Assembly (NCBI RefSeq): GCF_026151205.1
Contig: NC_087078.1
Coordinates: 10,483,675-10,547,674, forward strand
Reading direction: 5' to 3'
DNA: 64,000 nucleotides
Source: Bolinopsis microptera
Taxonomy: Eukaryota > Ctenophora > Tentaculata > Lobata > Bolinopsidae
This document shows, in pieces, positions 58,356-64,000 of the stretch (the stretch's first letter is position 1; each line of letters opens with the position of its first letter). The notes beneath the pieces were generated by a model, which saw only the letters and a program-made list of their open reading frames with translations, had not been told where the DNA came from and searched no databases. A program made the position numbers and the translations under genes.

Positions 58356-58512
58356 AGTCTATGCAACGTCTATGCAACGTCCGTGCAACAACAAAAGAAC
58401 CGTCTATGCAACGTCTATGCAACGTCCCTGCACAATGAACACTCTATGCACACTCCCTGCACAGTCAGTCTATGCAACGTCTATGCAACGTCTATGCAAC
58501 GTCCCTGCACAG
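58356..58512. repeat. TCTATGCAACG minisatellite
   Basis: Irregular tandem copies of an 11-nt TCTATGCAACG unit mixed with TCCCTGCACA variants. Confidence 0.8.
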
Positions 58513-58526
58513 TACCATATGAACAC

Positions 58527-58812
58527 CGGCTACTAGCCGGCTACTAGCCGGCTAGTAGCCACTTTTGTAATAACAGCTCCTCAACTTCACATTAACAACC
58601 GGCTACTAACCGGCACTTGAAAAGTGGTCACTAGCCGGCTACTAACCGGCTACTAGCCGGCTAGTGACCACAAAGTGGCTACTAACCGGCTACTAACCGG
58701 TCACTAGCCGGCTATTAGCCGAGCTCTAAAGCAGACCTATTAGTAGCCGGTTCTAAACCGGCTACTAGCCGGCACTTGAAAAGCGGTCACTAGCCGGCTA
58801 CTAACCGGCTAA
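58527..58812. repeat. Self-complementary CCGGCTAGTAGCC repeat cluster
   Basis: Many copies of CCGGCTACTAGCCGGCTA and CCGGCTACTAACCGG. The unit ACTAGCCGGCTAGT is a perfect palindrome, so single strands could form many small hairpins. Confidence 0.8.
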
Positions 58813-59160
58813 TATTAACATCACAACATGGTGAAAATATGTCTTCACTCGTTGCTCCAGCAGTTCCATAACCTACCTCATTCATTTATGGATACAAGGA
58901 ATACAAGGAATACAAGGAATACAAATTTAAAATCTTGAGCTACAATAGTAACTGTTAAGATAATAACAATATCATAAGATTTGAATTTATTATATTAATA
59001 TAACTTAACTAAAGTGAAAAATAAAGATTTGACATAAAATATTTTGTTTTCAGTCGCCTTAGTAATGCTGTAATGCTTGAGCCAGGTCACTTTGCAGTTT
59101 GCACTCGTCGTTGCGCGAAAAGAAACAAAAGCGGGTACAGTGATTTTCAGTGTTCACTGT

Positions 59161-62100
59161 TCATGTACTGGCCAGAGAGTCAACAAATTTCTTGCGGTTG
59201 TTAAAACACGTAGTGGCAAACCTAGCAACGACTCTCGTGAGGTGGACTTGACTTTCGTTCGTGATAAGTTCAATGATTTCACTGTTGTTGCTGATGAATT
59301 TGAGGAAGTTTGCTCCAGGGATGACATTGTGAACAGAATAAGATGTCGCAGACGGTTTGATTGGATTTGATATGAGTGACTGGATCTTGTCTAGGACTTT
59401 TCGCCTCGATGCAGCGTTAAGATCACAATGGTTAAGGAAGTGATCTTCATTCTCAATAATACCAGAACCTAAGACTATATTGCACCAGGAGCATATTCGC
59501 TCGTCACGAGGAGTTTGATTATATCGGCCAAGTTCAATTTCGAGTCGATGTGCACTGATCCGCAGTCTTGTGATATTAGCACGGTCTGCATATTTAATGA
59601 CACTATCTAGGTAATACTCTTTGTTAAATTTGGATTTTAGGTCACGATAGAATTCTAATTTCCGAGAAGTGTTGATACAGGACCCCCAATATTCTCTAAA
59701 GTTACATTTCAAAGTTTTAGTAATGACGTGTGGTGTAAATATTTTACTCCCGATGGGTTGTGTTGATTGAGGAGGAATTCGTTTCTTGAAACCGTTGTGA
59801 ATAAGAAAGTCCTCTTTTGGTGGTTTTGCGATACTCGGGTTTCTTTCGAAAAGTAACTTGGAGTGATTGTTTTTGAGTGTGCGGTAGGCTGTGACATGAT
59901 CGGTAGAGAAACATGGGTCTAGCGCGAGGACAGGCTCCAAACCCCTGTACCAGTCCAATTTCATGTTCATCTGTTCTTTGAAAGCTAAGGAGACAAGGGA
60001 GTTATCTTTGAGATTTTTCAAACGTTGGCTATATTTGAGAGTGAGGTTAATACATTCATAGATTAATGGGTAGCGGCCTGACTCACCCCAGACGCCTGCG
60101 TTGCTGGCTTTACGATTTACCCCCAGTGACCATTTAAGAAAGTGAAGGTGAACTTTTTCGCTGTTCAGAAGGCTAATTTTCTTGAGGATACTAGTTTGAA
60201 ATTTTGTTTTTGTGTCGGCATCCATATTGAGATCGACTTGTTTTGTTATGTGTTTTATGATAGCCATGTTAGGTGTGTAAATAGGCGCTCCGTAAAGAAC
60301 GATAGGTTTAATAAGACCATCAAAGAGTGTTGTTAGAGAGCGGAATGATAATTTGGATTTGTTTACTGAGCTTTTCATGGCATAAAGTGCACGCATGGCT
60401 TTCTTTTTGAGCTCAGTTCGGGCATTTGTGAATGTGCCGGATTTGTGTATTTCGATTCCTAGATAGCAGTATGACTCGACTTCTTCTAACAAGTGATCAC
60501 CAATTTTGAGGGGAACCGGCTGATAAGTATCAAAACGGGCATTAAATTTCATGAGTTTAGTTTTATCTGCATTAATTTCGACGCCCCATTCCAAGCAGAA
60601 ATTGTTCAAAGCATCGAGTTGCTTTTGGAGGGTTTTGGGGTCCAGTGCCAAGAGTATCAGATCATCTGCCCATAGTAAGTGACTGATAAGTTGGTTCATT
60701 AGTTTCGGACAGTTATCATATTCTAGTCGAGGGGAAAGATCTCTGATGTATATCTTAAATAGATCAGGGGAAAGTGGATGACCCTGTTCAGTTCCTTTAT
60801 TGATATCAAATTTTTCGCTGACAAATCCAGATAGTTTTATCTGGCCAGTGGAATTTTTATACATATGTTTAAGAACATTAAATGTTTTGCCAGTGATACC
60901 TAGTTTAGCTAATTTTAAGAAAAGAGCTTCACGGCAAACAGAGTCGAAGGCCTTCCGGAAGTCCACAAAAACAGCATAGACGGGAACCTTGAGCTTTTTG
61001 TATTTAGACGTAATGGTGTTGAGTGTGAGTATGTGGTCATATGTTTGAGCTCCTTTAGCGAAGCCAAGTTGATTTATGGGGTCCGGGTTGTATTCATTTT
61101 TGAACTTGATTATCCTGTTTAACATAATGGTCGAAAATAGTTTTCCGATTGTACTACTCACAGCAACTGCTCTGTAATTGTCTGGATTATCTTTGTCGCC
61201 TTTTTTGTGTAGGGGTGTAATAATGCTGTTGTTCCATGGGTAAGTTCCAGTGTCCAAACAGCGGTTAAAGACTTTGCAAAGGAGTTGTGTGTTTGTTGTG
61301 GACAAGGTCTTCAGTATTTCATTACATATCATATCCTCCGAGGAACTTTTGCCGTTTTTGAGTGAAGAGATCGCAGTAGATATTTCGTCCACAGAGATCT
61401 GGCCATTGAGTATTGATTGTGCAGGGGATGGTTGGAAATTATTGTTAATAGCCTCTGCATTTTGAAGCATTTCTTCCTTATTCTCTACAGTTATGGTGCT
61501 ATGTGCATTGGCATAAAGTTTACCAAAGAATTTTTGAAAGTTGTCCATGTCATGGCAATCAAATTTGTCAACTCTTCCTTTAAATTTTTTCAGTTTTTTG
61601 AATTGTTTCCAGTTAAGAATTTTACCAGATTCAATATCTGTATTCAGTTTGTCAAGATATTTGTTTTTTGTACGGTCAATTAAACTTTTGTACGTATTTT
61701 TTACTTGGTAAAAATTTTTTCGAAGATAATCGCTATTGGGGAAATCAGAAACAATTTGAGCTGCACGAGTACAAGATATTTTAGCTTCTCTGGTGGCTTG
61801 TGTGAACCAGGGTTGTTTATTTATTGATCCCTTTTTGGTTATTTTGGGATGTTTGGTCTTTTGGAGACATTTGTCTGCTATTTTGTTCAAGTGTACTGTG
61901 ATATCTTCGTTTAATTTGTATGTACCTAGGAGATCTTCGGGATAATCTGTTTCTAAGAGGCTTTTGGAACATTCTTCCACAAGTGGGTCCATCATTGTAT
62001 CCCGTAAGCTTGAAAGGCTATCAGGAGTTATTTTGTAACGAAGTGGGGCTCGAGCGTAAGTTTCATGGAGTGCCTTTGTGTTTACAAGAGTGTTGGAAGG

Positions 62101-62922
62101 AGAGAAGTTGAGTGCCAGGAGTAGTGGTTTATGATCAGAAAAGCAAGTGAACGGCTGGATTGTCATATGACTTAGATACTTACTGCAGTTTGGTGATATA
62201 ATAAAGTAGTCAACAACGCTGGCACCGCTGGTCTGAATACAAGTGAAGTCACCATATGAGTCTCCTAAAGTTCTCCCATTGAGAATATGGAGTTCATTAT
62301 TGACAAGCATTTCTAGAAAGGGTCTTTTGTAATTGTTCGACTTTTTGTCCTTTGAGTTCCTGGTTGGAAGTTCTTGTGGGGTGTAGTCTTCTGGCAGGGG
62401 AATGAAGCTCTCGTAGCCACATTTGTCCTCTTTGATAAAGTCAATGTCATGGCCGATACGCGAGTTGAAGTCACCACAAGTAATGACATCACCTTTACTT
62501 AAAAGAACATTGAGAAATTGGTCCAGTTCACGGATGGTGTCAAAGCCCGAAATATTTGAGTTTTTAGAGGAAGTGTTAGCTGGCTTAATGTATGAGTTAA
62601 CAATGAATATATCATTATCTACGCCAAAGTAATTTTTGTCAAGTTTACAGGCAACAACATCTTCAATTGTGGATTTTTCAAGTTTAACGCCTTTGGATAT
62701 TTCGTTTTGGACCATTATGCATACGCCACCATGTTTTTTGTCCCGGCGGGTTTTATTGAAGGACCTGTAACCCGAGTGTTTGACAGGTTGTCTTATTTCT
62801 TGAAGGCAGACAATAGGAAACTTGTCAAAGACGGCACAAAATTGAGGGTCATCAAACTTAGAGCCAAAAGTTGTATTTGTTGATTGGATGTTCCAGCTTA
62901 TAATTTTGGATTGTAAATTCAT
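59161..62922 (-). CDS. LINE ORF2: endonuclease and reverse transcriptase
   Basis: 1,253 aa starting at an ATG. The first 260 residues are an APE-type endonuclease (SWNIQS, CLQEIR, CGDFNSRIG, FSDHKPL). Reverse transcriptase follows: ISSLKNGKSSSEDMI, ITPLHKKGDKDNPDNYRAVA, motif A FVDFRKAFDSV, GTEQGHPLSPDLF (motif B), and motif C LLWADDLILLA, with W where F or Y is usual before ADD. Near the C-terminus CSWCNIVLGSG...HFLNHC is a probable zinc-binding CCHC-type motif. The protein nicks target DNA and primes reverse transcription of its own RNA. No stop or frameshift interrupts it, and ORF1 lies 50 nt upstream. Confidence 0.93.
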   Translation of the reverse strand: MNLQSKIISWNIQSTNTTFGSKFDDPQFCAVFDKFPIVCLQEIRQPVKHSGYRSFNKTRRDKKHGGVCIMVQNEISKGVKLEKSTIEDVVACKLDKNYFGVDNDIFIVNSYIKPANTSSKNSNISGFDTIRELDQFLNVLLSKGDVITCGDFNSRIGHDIDFIKEDKCGYESFIPLPEDYTPQELPTRNSKDKKSNNYKRPFLEMLVNNELHILNGRTLGDSYGDFTCIQTSGASVVDYFIISPNCSKYLSHMTIQPFTCFSDHKPLLLALNFSPSNTLVNTKALHETYARAPLRYKITPDSLSSLRDTMMDPLVEECSKSLLETDYPEDLLGTYKLNEDITVHLNKIADKCLQKTKHPKITKKGSINKQPWFTQATREAKISCTRAAQIVSDFPNSDYLRKNFYQVKNTYKSLIDRTKNKYLDKLNTDIESGKILNWKQFKKLKKFKGRVDKFDCHDMDNFQKFFGKLYANAHSTITVENKEEMLQNAEAINNNFQPSPAQSILNGQISVDEISTAISSLKNGKSSSEDMICNEILKTLSTTNTQLLCKVFNRCLDTGTYPWNNSIITPLHKKGDKDNPDNYRAVAVSSTIGKLFSTIMLNRIIKFKNEYNPDPINQLGFAKGAQTYDHILTLNTITSKYKKLKVPVYAVFVDFRKAFDSVCREALFLKLAKLGITGKTFNVLKHMYKNSTGQIKLSGFVSEKFDINKGTEQGHPLSPDLFKIYIRDLSPRLEYDNCPKLMNQLISHLLWADDLILLALDPKTLQKQLDALNNFCLEWGVEINADKTKLMKFNARFDTYQPVPLKIGDHLLEEVESYCYLGIEIHKSGTFTNARTELKKKAMRALYAMKSSVNKSKLSFRSLTTLFDGLIKPIVLYGAPIYTPNMAIIKHITKQVDLNMDADTKTKFQTSILKKISLLNSEKVHLHFLKWSLGVNRKASNAGVWGESGRYPLIYECINLTLKYSQRLKNLKDNSLVSLAFKEQMNMKLDWYRGLEPVLALDPCFSTDHVTAYRTLKNNHSKLLFERNPSIAKPPKEDFLIHNGFKKRIPPQSTQPIGSKIFTPHVITKTLKCNFREYWGSCINTSRKLEFYRDLKSKFNKEYYLDSVIKYADRANITRLRISAHRLEIELGRYNQTPRDERICSWCNIVLGSGIIENEDHFLNHCDLNAASRRKVLDKIQSLISNPIKPSATSYSVHNVIPGANFLKFISNNSEIIELITNESQVHLTRVVARFATTCFNNRKKFVDSLAST

Positions 62923-62972
62923 AGTATTTTTTCAAGAGGTTGGGTTGGTGGTCATGATTTGAAGACTAAAAT

Positions 62973-64000
62973 TTAGACTGGAAGCTCAAACTCCCTGAAG
63001 ATCTTGTCGAGGGTGTCTCTCATGGTGTTGGTGATTGCATGCATTCCTCTTTCTGATAGATGGAGATTATCGCGGAAGTACATCAAGTTCTGCTTAGAAG
63101 TGGACTGAGTGTTAATGAAGAACTTATCATTTCTCTGAAGGAAAATCCTTTTTGTTGTAGGGTCCTCGTCTTGCTGCTGATTGACCAATAAGGACAGGGA
63201 TCTCCTCAAGGAAAAGACGTGTCGGTTCTGGTAGGTGTTTCCGTTCAGTAGGGGGCAAGAGATGACCAGTCTGGTGGTGGGAGATACTAGTTCTAGCATT
63301 TCATTAAAGATCTTGAAGTTGTCGATGATTTTGGTAATGTCCTCTCCTTTGTGTATATCATTGATGCCGAGATGTACATATATTAGTTGAGGCTTCTCTG
63401 TTGGTATTTTGCTCCCCATCATGTATTCACCGGTCAGTGATTCACTACATGTAAAGTCAATTCTTTTGAAATTCAACCTATATTTCCTAAATTCCAAGCA
63501 TGACTCATCAATGTGTCTCATAATTGAATCGGTAACAAGCCAAACGTTGATGGGTTGCCCACTTTCGACCAAGACTTTCAGGGAGGGCTTTATTGGATCG
63601 GGGAAACCAAATTTGGGCGAAGGCGAGGCTAGGTTCGGTTGGTCTCCTAACGCTGCTATTTCTTTTATCAAAGGGTCAGTTTGAATTGCGACTTCGCACA
63701 TTTGGTGTGTTACATACGCGTGGATGTCTTTAATGTGCTCCCTTGTTTCATCGCAGAAGACACTATTGTAGTAGCTCCCCATGTCTTCCACCGATTTCTT
63801 CATGATATCTACTCCATTTTGACTAAGGTCGTTCAGAATCTTCCTCATTGACTGAAGGTCATCTTTTGTGCCGTTTATGTTCTCCACAAGGTCATCAATT
63901 TTACCATTGCACTCCTTTATCGTTTGTGTAAACACATTTGTCTTGCTCAGATTGTCGATTCTGTTGTTGCAATCACTCACTGCACTTTTCAAATCACTTA
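62973..64000 (-). CDS. LINE ORF1 with SGNH-esterase-like domain (partial)
   Basis: At least 339 residues; the frame stays open to the window edge, so the N-terminus is missing. The first 130 residues visible are helical and coiled-coil-like (DNLSKTNVFTQTIKECNGKI). From about residue 140 there is an SGNH/GDSL hydrolase pattern: block I VTDSIMRH, block III HLGINDI (G-x-N-D), and block V DNLHLSERG (D-x-x-H). Such esterase domains are known in ORF1 of CR1-like LINEs, where they are thought to help RNP or membrane interactions. Presumed catalytic residues are all present. Stop lies 50 nt before ORF2. Confidence 0.88.
   Translation of the reverse strand, partial: SDLKSAVSDCNNRIDNLSKTNVFTQTIKECNGKIDDLVENINGTKDDLQSMRKILNDLSQNGVDIMKKSVEDMGSYYNSVFCDETREHIKDIHAYVTHQMCEVAIQTDPLIKEIAALGDQPNLASPSPKFGFPDPIKPSLKVLVESGQPINVWLVTDSIMRHIDESCLEFRKYRLNFKRIDFTCSESLTGEYMMGSKIPTEKPQLIYVHLGINDIHKGEDITKIIDNFKIFNEMLELVSPTTRLVISCPLLNGNTYQNRHVFSLRRSLSLLVNQQQDEDPTTKRIFLQRNDKFFINTQSTSKQNLMYFRDNLHLSERGMHAITNTMRDTLDKIFREFELPV

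Larger units (their letters stand above)
58889..64000 (-). mobile_element. CR1-like LINE, almost complete, runs off window
   Basis: Minus strand: ORF1 (open to the right window edge), a 50-nt gap, ORF2 of 1,253 codons, a 3' UTR of about 240 nt and a tail of ATTCCTTGT units (58,889-58,925) in place of poly(A). An esterase-bearing ORF1 plus a short tandem-repeat tail are known traits of CR1-group LINEs. Both ORFs are uninterrupted here, so the copy is young and may be competent; its 5' end is outside the window. Confidence 0.85.

Overview
This is animal (invertebrate metazoan) nuclear DNA. It has spliced genes with GT-AG introns, animal housekeeping orthologues (TTC27, GINS2, HYPK, PCLAF, RanGAP1), C2H2 zinc-finger genes, APE-type non-LTR retrotransposons, a tRNA-Ile(AAU) gene, minisatellites and nucleosome-sized satellite DNA. 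The phylum cannot be fixed from the sequence; a non-vertebrate marine animal such as a cnidarian would fit.

Positions 1 to about 18,575 look like badly called sequence. Real bases appear smeared into homopolymers, yet three tandem copies (period about 4 kb) of a C2H2 zinc-finger gene are still readable. Quality recovers abruptly inside TTC27, whose N-terminal part falls in the bad stretch. The clean part then carries, on the plus strand, TTC27, GINS2 (five exons), HYPK and a zinc-finger gene sitting inside a terminal-inverted-repeat element with an 11-bp target duplication. Two tandem, minus-strand, two-exon genes for small secreted eight-cysteine proteins follow. Next is PCLAF (four exons), whose 4.5-kb second intron holds a 736-bp near-perfect palindrome bounded by TTAA and an antisense RTE-like LINE with a 26-bp target duplication, itself broken by two small inverted-repeat elements.

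The standout gene is at 36,505-42,548. Thirteen phase-consistent exons encode a 1,200-residue protein in which a RanGAP1 leucine-rich GAP domain and a RanGAP1 C-terminal domain (with the SUMO acceptor motif) flank a RanBP2/Nup358-like block: two Ran-binding domains, a RanBP2-type zinc finger and FG repeats. In vertebrates these activities are on separate proteins joined through SUMO and Ubc9. Here they form one polypeptide.

Downstream, an unrecognised seven-exon gene (292 aa) has introns full of repeats. Intron 1 holds a tRNA-Ile(AAU) gene split by a 2.7-kb foldback element with a satellite core and a 9-bp target duplication. Introns 4 and 5 begin with minisatellites that grew out of the exon-intron splice-donor junction itself. 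A roughly 183-bp-monomer satellite with higher-order structure also lies in intron 4. The right end is a nearly intact minus-strand CR1-like LINE: ORF2 has endonuclease plus reverse transcriptase, and ORF1 has coiled-coil plus SGNH-esterase features and runs off the window.
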